DNA of 32,753 nt from Propionibacteriaceae bacterium (GCA_017882685.1 JADGPA010000166.1:1-32753); one strand, 5' to 3'; positions 7,133 through 14,832 are shown, counted from the stretch's first letter. Notes: generated by a model not told the origin, from the sequence alone. Made by a program: numbers and translations.

Positions 7133-9439
7133 ATGACGCGGACGGCGCGGGTGCCGGGCAACCTGGCTGCGGAGACCAGCAGCTTCGTGGGTCGCCGCCA
7201 CGAAGTCGCGGAACTGCGGTCGAAGCTGGCCTCGGCACGGATCGTCAGCCTCGTCGGGCCCGGCGGTGTTGGGAAGACCCGCCTCGCTGTCCGGGTCGCG
7301 ACCGATCTCGCCCGGGGATTCGCCGACGGCGCCTGGCTGGTCGAGCTTGCTGAGGTGCGGGATCCCGCACTCCTGCCCAACTCCGCAGCCAGAGCCCTCG
7401 CCTTGCGCGACCAGGCGCCCGGCGGGGCGCTGGCCCTGCTCTTGTCCTACCTGGCCGACAAGCAGCTTCTACTTGTGCTGGACAACTGCGAGCACCTGCT
7501 CGACGCCGCAGCCGGGCTGGCCACCTCGGTGGTGGAGGCCGCACCGCAGGTGAGGGTGCTCGCCACGAGCCGGGAACCACTGTCGGTGCCCGGGGAGCAG
7601 GTGTTGCCCGTCCCGCCACTGGAACTGCCATTCGCCGACGACGCCGAGCCGCTCGGGTTGCTTGGACAGAACGAGGCGGTGTCGCTGTTCATCCAGCGCG
7701 CGGCCGCCGCCTCCGGGGCATTCGAACTCACCGCGGACAACCGTTCGGCCGTCGTCGGTCTGTGCCGCCGCTTGGACGGGCTGCCACTGGCCCTCGAACT
7801 TGCCGCGGTCCGGACCCGGGTCCTCACCGTGCAGCAAATCCTGGCCCATCTCGACGACCGGTTCGCGCTGCTCACGTCAGGCTTCCGGGTCGCCCTGCCC
7901 CGCCACCAGACCCTCCGCACGACACTGGACTGGAGTTACGAGCTCCTCCCGGCCGGATCACAGGCGGTGCTTCGGCGACTGTCGTTGTTCGCCGGCCGCT
8001 TCACTCTCGAGGACGCCGAAGCGATCTGTGCCAGCGACGCAGGCGCCGCGCACGTGTTGGACTCCCTGTCCTCGTTGGTGGACAAGTCGCTGCTGCTGAA
8101 GGAAGAGGTCGGGCCGGTCGCCAGCTTCCGGCTTCACGAGACAACCCGCGAGTACGCGGCGGAAAAGCTGCGGGAGTCGGGTGAGGAGCAGACCGCCCAG
8201 CGGGACTTCGGGAACTACTACGTTTCGCGGTGCCGGGAAGCCGCAGACGGAGCTAGGTTCCGCATCGTCGAGTGGCTGGAGTGGATCGACCTCGAGATCG
8301 ACAACCTCCGGTCGCTCCTGCACCGCCTCCGGTCCGACGGGGACCACGAGCAGGGTCTCCAACTGGTCGGTGCCCTCGTGTGGTACTGGGTGACGCGGGC
8401 CACCACTGAAGGACAGCGTTGGATCGAGCTGTTCCTCGACGCGGCCCCCGACGACCCCAGGACGAACACGGGTGCCCACTTCCTGCGGGGCTTCCTCGCC
8501 ATCCTCCAGGCCAACCCCGCAACCGCCAGGCGGGAACTCGAGCGAGCTGCGGACGCAGAGCGCACAGCCGGAACGTCACGCCGGCTCGCCGAGACACTGG
8601 CGATGGCGTCGGTTGCCGCGAACATGGCCGGTGATCACGCGTCCGGCCAACAGCTGTGCGACGAGGCACGAGCGGCCGCCGCGCAGCTCAGTGACCTGGA
8701 GGCAACGCTGGCGTCGCTCCAGGCCCAAGCGATGAACGGGTTCTTCACCGGAGATCTCGAAACCTTCCGGGCCGCCTCCTCCCAGGCCGAACCGCTCAGC
8801 CGGGCAGCCGGCGATCTGTACACCCTCGAGATCTGGTTGATGAACCAAGGTATCGCCGCACTACTGACCCAGAGCGAGGACCCCACCCCACATCTCACCG
8901 AGGCGCTCCAGCTCGCCGATCGCATCGACGATCGGGTGAGCCAATTCCATCTGGTCGGCGCCCTCGGCGTTCAGGCGGCAGCCAGTGGCGACCACTCTCG
9001 CGCCGCCCGGCTCTTCGGCGCCACCGAGCGGCTCCGGACCGAGACCGGCGCCAAGGTCAACCCTGTCCTGGCTCCCCTGCTGGAAGACCGCGGCGACTCG
9101 CTGCGCGCTCAGCTGGGTGGAGCGTCCTACGACACCGAGTTCAGAGCCGGTGCGACGATGAGTAGATCGAACGCCCTCCTCCTCGCCCTCGGGTCATCCA
9201 GCCCACGGGAGCAAGCAGGCCTCAAGGCCGTACTCGCTCCGCTCGCCAAGCGGGAGACGGAGGTGGCCCGCTTGATCTCGCAGGGGCTCACGAACCGGCA
9301 GATCGGGAGCCGACTGTTCATCTCCGAACGGACGGTGGAGAACCATGTCCGCAACATCATGGACAAACTCGGCTTCACCTCACGAACCCAGATCGCCACC
9401 TGGGTCACACTCACGAACCCACTGACCAGGGACAGCTGA
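7133..9439 (+). CDS. Large NB-ARC/AAA-type LuxR-family regulator
   Basis: This 768-residue protein has three parts. An N-terminal P-loop ATPase of the AfsR/NB-ARC type carries VGPGGVGKT at 41-49, Walker B LLLVLDNCEHLL near 115, and RLDGLPLALELAA with LTSGFRVALPRHQTLRTTL further on. A helical TPR-like middle follows. The C-terminus is a LuxR helix-turn-helix at about 700-755 (LAKRETEVARLISQGLTNRQ, then SERTVENHVRNIMDKLGF). Such proteins are cytosolic ATP-dependent transcription activators. It starts 112 bases from the divergent relic and DUF4386 genes and may control them; no clear operator was seen. The Shine-Dalgarno is weak. It is the second large LuxR ATPase within 8 kb. Confidence 0.9.
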   Translation: MTRTARVPGNLAAETSSFVGRRHEVAELRSKLASARIVSLVGPGGVGKTRLAVRVATDLARGFADGAWLVELAEVRDPALLPNSAARALALRDQAPGGALALLLSYLADKQLLLVLDNCEHLLDAAAGLATSVVEAAPQVRVLATSREPLSVPGEQVLPVPPLELPFADDAEPLGLLGQNEAVSLFIQRAAAASGAFELTADNRSAVVGLCRRLDGLPLALELAAVRTRVLTVQQILAHLDDRFALLTSGFRVALPRHQTLRTTLDWSYELLPAGSQAVLRRLSLFAGRFTLEDAEAICASDAGAAHVLDSLSSLVDKSLLLKEEVGPVASFRLHETTREYAAEKLRESGEEQTAQRDFGNYYVSRCREAADGARFRIVEWLEWIDLEIDNLRSLLHRLRSDGDHEQGLQLVGALVWYWVTRATTEGQRWIELFLDAAPDDPRTNTGAHFLRGFLAILQANPATARRELERAADAERTAGTSRRLAETLAMASVAANMAGDHASGQQLCDEARAAAAQLSDLEATLASLQAQAMNGFFTGDLETFRAASSQAEPLSRAAGDLYTLEIWLMNQGIAALLTQSEDPTPHLTEALQLADRIDDRVSQFHLVGALGVQAAASGDHSRAARLFGATERLRTETGAKVNPVLAPLLEDRGDSLRAQLGGASYDTEFRAGATMSRSNALLLALGSSSPREQAGLKAVLAPLAKRETEVARLISQGLTNRQIGSRLFISERTVENHVRNIMDKLGFTSRTQIATWVTLTNPLTRDS

Positions 9440-9475
9440 CCGCTGACACACGTCCGAGCCGGCGTGAGGGCTTGG

Positions 9476-10033
9476 TTAGCCGTGCGTCGCTCGGGCGAGT
9501 CCAGGGGTGAGGAGCGTGAGGATGGCATAGGCCGCGTCGCCCTGCGGAACGTCTCGGCCATCTTCGAGCCACCAGAGCATGGCGGCCCACACTGCGCCTC
9601 CCGCGGCCGCCGCGAGTTCCGCGCGTTGCGTGTCCGCCAGGGAGGGCGCCGTCGCGTCGAGTCGTTCGCGGATGTGGGCGTTGATCCGTTCGCGAAGGGC
9701 CGTCACCATCGGACCACCGTGGCCCTGGACGAGGAAGGGCTCGGCGAGGACTCGGTGGCGGGCGAGGTGTTCGAACAGGCTGGGAACGAAGGCGAGGCAG
9801 TGGTCTGCTCCGGTTGCCGGCACGATCTCCATTGCGCCAAGGAATGCGTCGTCCAGGAGGGCATCGCGGTCGTCGTAGTGTGCATAGAACGTCGAGCGGG
9901 CGCACCGGGCGTGAGCCACCACGTCCGCGACCGTGATGTCGTCCCAGGATCGGGTGCGGAGCAGGTCCAGCAGAGCGCCGCGAAGCCTGTTACGGGTGCG
10001 AACCGCCCGCGGGTCTGCCGATACCGGACACAT
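9476..10033 (-). CDS. TetR/AcrR-family transcriptional regulator
   Basis: This 185-residue protein has a TetR DNA-binding domain at about 13-60: ALLDLLRTRSWDDITVADVV, then ARSTFYAHYDDRDALLDDAF. A helical effector domain follows, with AAGGAVWAAMLWWLEDG near the end. The start at 10033 has AGGAGG a few bases upstream. It is divergent from the membrane protein gene at 10128 with a 94-bp gap, the classical layout of a TetR repressor and its target. A partial inverted repeat, GATGG-N13-CCATC (10092-10114), lies just before the neighbour's ribosome binding site. Ligand unknown. Confidence 0.9.
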   Translation of the reverse strand: MCPVSADPRAVRTRNRLRGALLDLLRTRSWDDITVADVVAHARCARSTFYAHYDDRDALLDDAFLGAMEIVPATGADHCLAFVPSLFEHLARHRVLAEPFLVQGHGGPMVTALRERINAHIRERLDATAPSLADTQRAELAAAAGGAVWAAMLWWLEDGRDVPQGDAAYAILTLLTPGLARATHG

Positions 10034-10091
10034 ACGCGCCTCCTGTCCGGGCGTGACGGGGTTCGTCGTGGCGCAGGTCGCAACGGTGCCG

Positions 10092-10114
10092 GATGGTGGA
10101 AATACAAGTCCATC
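10092..10114. promoter_or_regulatory. Possible TetR operator (GATGG-N13-CCATC)
   Basis: A 5-bp inverted repeat lies immediately upstream of the AAGGAGG ribosome binding site of the 10128 gene and within the divergent tetR gap. Short arms make it a weak call; position is the main support. Confidence 0.3.
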
Positions 10115-10127
10115 TTAAGGAGGAACC

Positions 10128-10898
10128 ATGACCACCAAGACCCTGCCGGCCACGCCGCGGACCCTGAGCCAACCAGATCCTATCGAGCGCGCACGGCGGC
10201 TCGGCACTGCCGCGGCGCTGGTCATCATGCCGGCCATCTTCGTGTTTGCGTTCGGCACCCACCCGGGGTTGGGTGGCGTCCGGCTGCTGGAGCCGGCCGA
10301 CCTGATCCTGCGGGCTCGCGGGAATCCGGTCCTGCAGTTCGCGCACGCGCTGGTGACACTCAACACGGCCCTTCTCGTTGTCGTCGCGTTGCATCTCCAG
10401 TCGCTGCTGCGGGCCGGTCGTGGTGCGTGGGCAGGTCTGGTCGGGGGCGCGATGGCGGTACTCGGAGCCTGCCTACTCGCTGCCGACAAAGGTGCGTTGT
10501 GCCTCACCATGAGTGCGCTGGACGCTGTGGACGACAGAACCTTCAGCGCGATGATGCCCGGGTTGATGGCGATCTTCGACAAGCAGGGTTGGGTCGTGCT
10601 CGTCTGGGGGATGGTGCTGCTGCCCCTCGGCGTTGCTGTGCAGGCGGTCGGCCTGATGCGGTCCGGGGCGTGGCCGATCTGGCAGGCGGGCGCCCTGCTC
10701 GCGGGCTCGCTTCTCATCGCAGCGCCCGACGGCATGGAGATCGTCAACCTGGGCGCGGCCCTGGCGCTGCTTGTGGCCCTGGCACCCCAAGCCGTGAGCC
10801 TCCTCCGAGACACGTCGTCGATCAAACGCGGCTTGGCGGCGTCCCGCTGTCGCGACTGCCGCTACCGCCGCGCCGCGGCGACGCTTCCGAGTCGCTAG
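10128..10898 (+). CDS. Polytopic membrane protein of unknown function
   Basis: This 256-residue protein has about six membrane segments, near residues 26-45, 66-88, 98-120, 140-170, 178-198 and 202-225. Examples are ALVIMPAIFVFAFGTHPG, LNTALLVVVALHLQSLL, VLVWGMVLLPLGVAVQAVGL and LGAALALLVALAPQAVSLL. The ATG at 10128 has a near-consensus AAGGAGG 7 bases upstream. The tail from about 230 on is polar, arginine-rich and holds a CRDC pair. I do not recognise a family. It is divergent from a TetR gene and probably repressed by it, which suggests an inducible membrane function. No downstream partner gene on the same strand is visible. Confidence 0.78.
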   Translation: MTTKTLPATPRTLSQPDPIERARRLGTAAALVIMPAIFVFAFGTHPGLGGVRLLEPADLILRARGNPVLQFAHALVTLNTALLVVVALHLQSLLRAGRGAWAGLVGGAMAVLGACLLAADKGALCLTMSALDAVDDRTFSAMMPGLMAIFDKQGWVVLVWGMVLLPLGVAVQAVGLMRSGAWPIWQAGALLAGSLLIAAPDGMEIVNLGAALALLVALAPQAVSLLRDTSSIKRGLAASRCRDCRYRRAAATLPSR

Positions 10899-11169
10899 GC
10901 GGAGAGCACGTGTGGTCGCAGGATTGGTGGTCCACGCCCGGTAGCCAGCTCCGTTCAGGTGGGGGATCACCACGAGTTCGCCCGTTCGGGAACCCCGCTG
11001 GTGGCCGAGCTGACTACGCGGGCGGCACCTTGTCCGAGACTGAGTACCGGTGGCTGCTGTCGGGCGCCCTTCCAGTGGGAACGGTTCGGAAATCCGAAAC
11101 GACCGTGTGTGCCGAGAGGCGTGCAGCCGCGGATTGGTCAAGGCGCTACCTCGCGATTGACCATGCGGT
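10899..11169. other. Gap between membrane protein gene and hydrolase pseudogene, no gene seen
   Basis: I find no supported coding sequence on either strand. The frames that cross it have no hydrophobic, motif or family signature. No clear terminator stem was found after the stop at 10898. Confidence 0.45.
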
Positions 11170-11800
11170 TCAGCTGGAAGAGCTACTCCCCAGGTGTTCC
11201 AGAATCCGCGCGTTCACCAACTGTGGCTGGGCTACCGCGGTGATGTGGTGCGCCCCCGGGATGAGTTCCGTTGCGATTCCCGGCAGGAGCCGGCCAGCCG
11301 CCTCGATTGCCGCGTCAGGGGAATAGATCCGCTCGTGATCGCCGACAATCAGGAGCGTGGGCGCCTCTATCAGCGCGAACTCCTCCGGTGCGTACACTCG
11401 CGGGAAGACGCGGTTGGCGCCCGACCAGGTGCACTCGGGCAGCTCCTAAGCCGTCAGCCAACTCCGAGAACCACAAGGCGAAGTCGTCGAGGCTGATCAT
11501 TGGCCGGACTGGACGACTCCTGCCTACGTCACCGAGGATGTCAACCGAATAGACCCGATAGCGCTCACTGAGGGCACCCGCGGTCCGATACCACGAGGTG
11601 GCGGTGGCGAAATAGGCGTGCAGAAGAACCACTGGCTCGGCGTCCTCCGGACCACTCGCGATGACATGCGTGATCCCGCCACACGTAGGTATATCGAGTT
11701 CCAAGCAGGGAACCGGCCACACTTGGACGAGCTCATCGTAGGCAACCAGTGTCGCTGCCTGCCCGGCCGCAGTCGCGAAGACCGATAGGTACTGGCTCAC
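11170..11800 (-). pseudogene. Alpha/beta-hydrolase gene with internal deletion and frameshift
   Basis: The GTG at 11800 follows GAGGAGG and opens a hydrolase N-terminus: VVLLHAYFATATSWYRTAGA, then VYSVDILGDVGRS, then WFSELADGLGAARVHLVG. In another frame the C-terminal part follows: RVFPRVYAPEEFALIEAP, then TLLIVGDHERIYSP with the acid residue and PGAHHITAVAQPQ with the catalytic histidine. The frames meet at about 11415-11425. What is lost is the stretch after HLVG, where the nucleophile elbow (G-x-S-x-G) and the lid, roughly 70-90 residues, should be. A single sequencing slip cannot explain a missing domain part, so this is a true deletion. The product would be inactive. Confidence 0.82.
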
Positions 11801-11836
11801 TCAGCCTCCTCGACTGTGCCCTGCAAAGGAGGCTGA
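11801..11836. repeat. 10-bp inverted repeat upstream of the hydrolase pseudogene
   Basis: TCAGCCTCCT (11801-11810) and AGGAGGCTGA (11827-11836) are perfect inverted copies with a 16-base loop. The arm nearest the gene includes the pseudogene's Shine-Dalgarno, so in RNA the hairpin would hide the ribosome binding site. It could be an operator or a translational switch; neither is shown. Confidence 0.45.
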
Positions 11837-12042
11837 CGCACCTTTGCGACGACTCCCTCAAGCTAGCAGTGGAATGGCGAGCCGCGTCAGCGGAGCGACG
11901 GTCTAGTGACGAATGAGTGCGTGATCCGCAGAGTCCGCTTTCCTTGCCCCTGGGGCGCGTGTGGGAATCCCGGGAACATCCACGTCGCCGGCGATGTCAC
12001 GTTCGCCCAACGCACCAACTGCCGCACCTAGAATGCAGTTCA

Positions 12043-12441
12043 TCGTGGGCCGGTCACCCCGAAGAGATCGCACAACTCGCAGCTGAGGCCGAATCCGGCT
12101 ACGACCTCCGAGTTCCTGCGCCACCGTGGTGGACGCCAACCCATCGGGACAGCCGCGCCCCGCGTCGTCCCCGTCCGGCTAGACCCCGAACTCGAGCAAG
12201 CACTGAGAGACCGGGCCGAGGCTGACCGCGCCAACACCAGCGGAGTCATCCGCGACGCCCTCCAGCCTGGCTCAAGAACCGCTTATCCAAACGCCCCTCC
12301 CGCGGCGGCGAGCTCACCGCAGCCGGTCCAGGAGCGGGCAAAGGCACCAGCCTCATCCTGCGCCTGTCCAGGTCCACCGGAGATTCAGAGAAGCGTCACA
12401 CCGCGCCCCAGGAGTTCCAGCTGGCTCTGGTCGGGCGTTGA
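12043..12441 (+). pseudogene. Ribbon-helix-helix antitoxin-like gene with two compensating frameshifts
   Basis: The plus strand encodes EEIAQLAAEAESGYDL in one frame, typical of actinobacterial RHH antitoxin N-termini. It jumps frame at about 12109 to EFLRHRGGRQPIG, then RVVPVRLDPELEQALRDRA and ANTSGVIRDAL, the RHH core. At about 12263 it jumps back to AWLKNRLSKRPSRGGE, and that frame continues to a stop at 12439-12441. The two indels return to the original frame, but each frame alone is broken by a stop or loses the fold. No clear start codon or toxin partner is seen. Paired sequencing errors are possible; decay next to the arsenic island is more likely. Confidence 0.62.
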
Positions 12442-12443
12442 TC

Positions 12444-12848
12444 TCAGTTGGCGGGGGCCAGTTCGGCGATCAGGGTCTCAACTCGGTTGCGGATCTCGTC
12501 ACGGATGGGTCGCACGGATTCGATGCCCTGGCCGGCCGGATCGTCCAGCACCCAGTCCTCGTAGCGCTTGCCCGGGTAGAACGGGCAGGTGTCGCCGCAC
12601 CCCATCGTGATCACCACGTCGGACTCCTTGACCGCTTCGGTGGTGAGGATCTTGGGCTGTTCCGCGGCGATGTCGATGCCTTCCTCTGCCATCGCCAGTA
12701 CGGCCATCGGGTTGATCGACTCGGCCGGCGTCGAGCCGGCCGACAGTACTTCGATCCGGCCCTGCCCGAGGTGGCGCAGGTAGCCGGCGGCCATCTGGGA
12801 GCGGCCGGCATTGTGAATACACACGAACAGGACGGTGGGCTTGCTCAT
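12444..12848 (-). CDS. arsC: Arsenate reductase, thioredoxin-coupled LMW-PTP type
   Basis: This 134-residue protein reduces arsenate to arsenite in the cytosol. The LMW-PTP P-loop VCIHNAGRSQ holds catalytic Cys10 and the arginine-serine of C-x5-R-S. Cys84 and Cys88 in TMGCGDTCPFYPG are in the place of the resolving cysteines of thioredoxin-dependent ArsC. The general acid region reads LDDPAGQ. Length is the family norm. The ATG at 12848 has GAGGAG upstream. It is divergent from the arsR-arsC fusion across a 101-bp gap that carries an ArsR-like operator, so it should be arsenite-induced. It is closely similar in motifs to the C-terminal part of the 13615 gene. Confidence 0.94.
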   Translation of the reverse strand: MSKPTVLFVCIHNAGRSQMAAGYLRHLGQGRIEVLSAGSTPAESINPMAVLAMAEEGIDIAAEQPKILTTEAVKESDVVITMGCGDTCPFYPGKRYEDWVLDDPAGQGIESVRPIRDEIRNRVETLIAELAPAN

Positions 12849-12891
12849 CTACGTGACTCCTCGAATCTCCCGGGACGCACCCCGTCCGGGC

Positions 12892-12928
12892 TTGACAGCA
12901 ACAATACCTCAGTTACCATTGACTCAAT
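12892..12928 (+). promoter_or_regulatory. Promoter with overlapping ArsR-like operator, divergent ars gap
   Basis: A consensus -35 TTGACA (12892-12897) and a -10-like TACCAT (12914-12919) are 16 bp apart, reading toward the arsR-arsC fusion. The perfect palindrome ATTGA-C-TCAAT (12918-12928) overlaps the -10 end. On the other strand TTGAGT, 15 bp, TATTGT could serve the leftward arsC. An ArsR dimer bound here would block both promoters. Sites were found by eye. Confidence 0.6.
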
Positions 12929-12949
12929 AGTCGTGGAGGTAAGCCTGCA

Positions 12950-13618
12950 ATGTCAACTGTCGAACTCGAGGCAAGGGCCCGAGCGTACGCCGCGCTCGGT
13001 GACCCTTCGCGCCTGGCGATCATCGACCTCCTGGCGAATGCCGACCGTGCCTCCGGGGAACTCGGCTCCCAACTCGGTATCCCCACCAACCTGATTGCGC
13101 ACCATTTGCGCGTCCTCGAGGAAGCCGGACTGGTCCTGCGCCGACGATCCGAGGGTGACGGCCGCCGCACCTACGTCACGCGCACCCGCGCCTGCAATGA
13201 CCTGATCGGGGACGGGCGTCTGGCCCGCCCCCACAAGATTGCTTTCGTTTGCTCGCAGAACTCGGCCCGCTCCCAACTCGCCGAGTCCTACTGGAGAACC
13301 ATCAGCGACATTCCCGTCGTCTCCGGCGGGACCCATCCCGCGGCCCGCGTCCATCCCCGCGCCATCGCTGTCGGACGGCGTCACGGTCTGGACCTGACCG
13401 CGGCCCTGCCCAGGCTCGCCGCCGACGTGCTCAGCGGCGACGAGCTGGTCGTCGCCGTCTGTGACCGCGCCTACGAAGATCTCGACAACCAGCCGCTGCA
13501 CTGGTCCGTCCCCGACCCCGCCCTCGCCGAGAATGCTGACGCCTTCGAGGGGGCCTACGACGACATCACCGACCGGATCACCCGCCTGACCGCCAGTTTC
13601 CAAGGAGAATCCTCATGA
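12950..13618 (+). CDS. ArsR-ArsC fusion: helix-turn-helix repressor joined to an LMW-PTP arsenate reductase domain
   Basis: Residues 1-80 are an ArsR-type winged helix: ALGDPSRLAIIDLLANADRA, LGIPTNLIAHHLRVLEEAG and the wing RRRSEGDGRRTYV. Residues 94-222 are an LMW-PTP domain with P-loop FVCSQNSARSQLA (Cys101) and the general acid WSVPDP (Asp189). The only cysteines are 82, 101 and 171. There is thus no ArsR CxC arsenite site, and no pair of resolving cysteines as in the two neighbouring ArsC proteins. Lack of the pair suggests reduction by mycothiol, as in Corynebacterium ArsC1/ArsC2. The ATG at 12950 follows GGAGG by 10 bases. The stop overlaps the next arsC start (ATGA), so the two are translationally coupled. 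Confidence 0.9.
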   Translation: MSTVELEARARAYAALGDPSRLAIIDLLANADRASGELGSQLGIPTNLIAHHLRVLEEAGLVLRRRSEGDGRRTYVTRTRACNDLIGDGRLARPHKIAFVCSQNSARSQLAESYWRTISDIPVVSGGTHPAARVHPRAIAVGRRHGLDLTAALPRLAADVLSGDELVVAVCDRAYEDLDNQPLHWSVPDPALAENADAFEGAYDDITDRITRLTASFQGESS

Positions 13619-14277
13619 CCACCGCCCCCCATCCCGTCTCGGAACGCAGCTGGGAAAGCCTGCACACCGACGAGAAGCTCGCCCTCAAGCAAGCCTCCGC
13701 CCGCCTCGCAAACCAATTCGACGGCCTCTACGGCAAGGAGACCATTGAACGCTTCCTGGCCAGCTCCTTCGACCAGTTCGCCGATCACGCCAAGGTGACC
13801 CGGTTCCTGCCGTTGCTCGCCGAACGGTTCGCCCACCAGCGCCTCCAGGCACTTGCCCGCATCGAGGGACTCCACGACGACGGCAAGCCGGTCGTGCTGT
13901 TCCTGTGCACGCACAATGCCGGCCGCTCCCAGATGGCGCTCGGCTTCTTCCAGGCGCTGACCGGTGACAAGGCTGTGGCCTGGTCCGGTGGATCCGAGCC
14001 CGGTATTGAAGTCAACCCGGCGGCCATCGCGGCAATGGCCGAGCGTGGTATCGATATCTCCGGGGAGTTCCCCAAGCCCTGGACCGACGAAACGGTCCGG
14101 GCCGCCGACGTTGTGGTGACGATGGGCTGTGGCGATGCCTGCCCGATCTTCCCCGGCAAACGGTATGAGAACTGGGACGTGGAGGACCCCGCAGGCCAAA
14201 GCGTCGAAGACGTCCGTCCCATCCGGGACGAAGTCGAGCGCCGCGTCCGCAGCCTCATGGCCTCACTCACCTTGTAG
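13615..14277 (+). CDS. arsC: Arsenate reductase with N-terminal three-helix domain
   Basis: This 220-residue protein has two parts. Residues about 15-82 are helical (LALKQASARLANQF, FLASSFDQFADHAKVTRFLP, AERFAHQRLQALAR) and match the three-helix bundle domain found at the N-terminus of many actinobacterial ArsC proteins. Residues 92-220 are an LMW-PTP arsenate reductase: P-loop FLCTHNAGRSQMA with catalytic Cys98, resolving-type Cys172 and Cys176 in TMGCGDACPIFPG, and acid region VEDPAGQ. It resembles the thioredoxin-dependent ArsC1' of Corynebacterium. It overlaps the fusion gene by 4 bases and is probably transcribed from the divergent ars promoter. Confidence 0.93.
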   Translation: MTTAPHPVSERSWESLHTDEKLALKQASARLANQFDGLYGKETIERFLASSFDQFADHAKVTRFLPLLAERFAHQRLQALARIEGLHDDGKPVVLFLCTHNAGRSQMALGFFQALTGDKAVAWSGGSEPGIEVNPAAIAAMAERGIDISGEFPKPWTDETVRAADVVVTMGCGDACPIFPGKRYENWDVEDPAGQSVEDVRPIRDEVERRVRSLMASLTL

Positions 14278-14365
14278 GAAGCGTCCGCGACCGAGACCTG
14301 ACAACGCCGTAGCCGTTCGCGCCCCGAGGGATGGCTCCGGAGCCAGCGGTTTGGTCCAGCTCGGA

Positions 14366-14431
14366 TTGATGGTTATCGATCTATTGGGTCTACAGTTCGT
14401 ATCGATAGTCGTCGATGTTCCTATGAAGGAG
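14366..14431 (+). promoter_or_regulatory. Probable promoter/operator region of arsD-arsA-arsR
   Basis: Inverted copies TATCGAT (14374-14380) and ATCGATA (14401-14407) flank a -10-like TACAGT (14391-14396). A TTGATG (14366-14371) is a possible -35, though the 19-bp spacing is long. GAAGGAG (14425-14431) is the arsD ribosome binding site. With the 160-bp gap after arsC, this supports a second ars transcription unit under ArsR-type control. Confidence 0.45.
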
Positions 14432-14437
14432 TGACCC

Positions 14438-14821
14438 GTGGTCAGTATCCGTGTGTTCGAGCCCGCCTTGTGCTGCAACACCGGGGTGTGTGGTGAGGAT
14501 GTCGACCAGGCACTGGTGGACTTCAGCGCCGATCTGGACTTCTTCACTTCTCAGGGCGTCGACATTGCGCGGCACAATCTGGCGAACGACCCGTCCATCT
14601 TCGTGCAGAGCCAGGTGGTGACGAACTTCCTCACCGCTGCCGGATCCGAGGGACTGCCCCTGGTCCTCGTCGACGATGTGACCGTGCTCGCCGGCCGGTA
14701 CCCCACTCGCGAGATGTTGGCCCGCTACGCCGGTCTCGCCTCGGCCGAACCGAGGACCCTCACGCTCGCCACAGTCCCGTCCCAGAGTTGCTGCGGCGGC
14801 TCCAGCAGCAGTTGTTGCTGA
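14438..14821 (+). CDS. arsD: Arsenical-resistance metallochaperone/trans-acting repressor ArsD
   Basis: This 127-residue protein passes arsenite to the ArsA ATPase; in enteric bacteria it also acts as a weak repressor. Cys12, Cys13 and Cys18 (ALCCNTGVCG) are exactly where the essential cysteines of R773 ArsD lie. A second and third vicinal pair at 118-119 and 126-127 (SCCGGSSSSCC) match its C-terminal cysteine pairs. Conserved stretches are FVQSQVVTNFL and LPLVLVDDVTVLAGRYP. Start is the GTG at 14438, with GAAGGAG 6 bases upstream. arsA begins 11 bases after the stop, so the genes are cotranscribed. Confidence 0.94.
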   Translation: MVSIRVFEPALCCNTGVCGEDVDQALVDFSADLDFFTSQGVDIARHNLANDPSIFVQSQVVTNFLTAAGSEGLPLVLVDDVTVLAGRYPTREMLARYAGLASAEPRTLTLATVPSQSCCGGSSSSCC

Positions 14822-14832
14822 GTCGCTCCCTG

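Noticed and set aside
9464-11326. A 620-codon open frame on the plus strand
   Set aside because: It is antisense to the TetR gene and out of frame with the membrane protein gene. Its product is arginine- and glycine-rich with no family signature, as expected for a GC-rich shadow frame.
11903-12139. A 78-codon minus-strand frame overlapping the RHH remnant
   Set aside because: No recognisable motif, and it overlaps a stretch with clear RHH antitoxin similarity on the other strand.
14278-14437. A missing arsenite permease hidden in short frames between arsC and arsD
   Set aside because: Only 160 bases are available and no hydrophobic frame is present.
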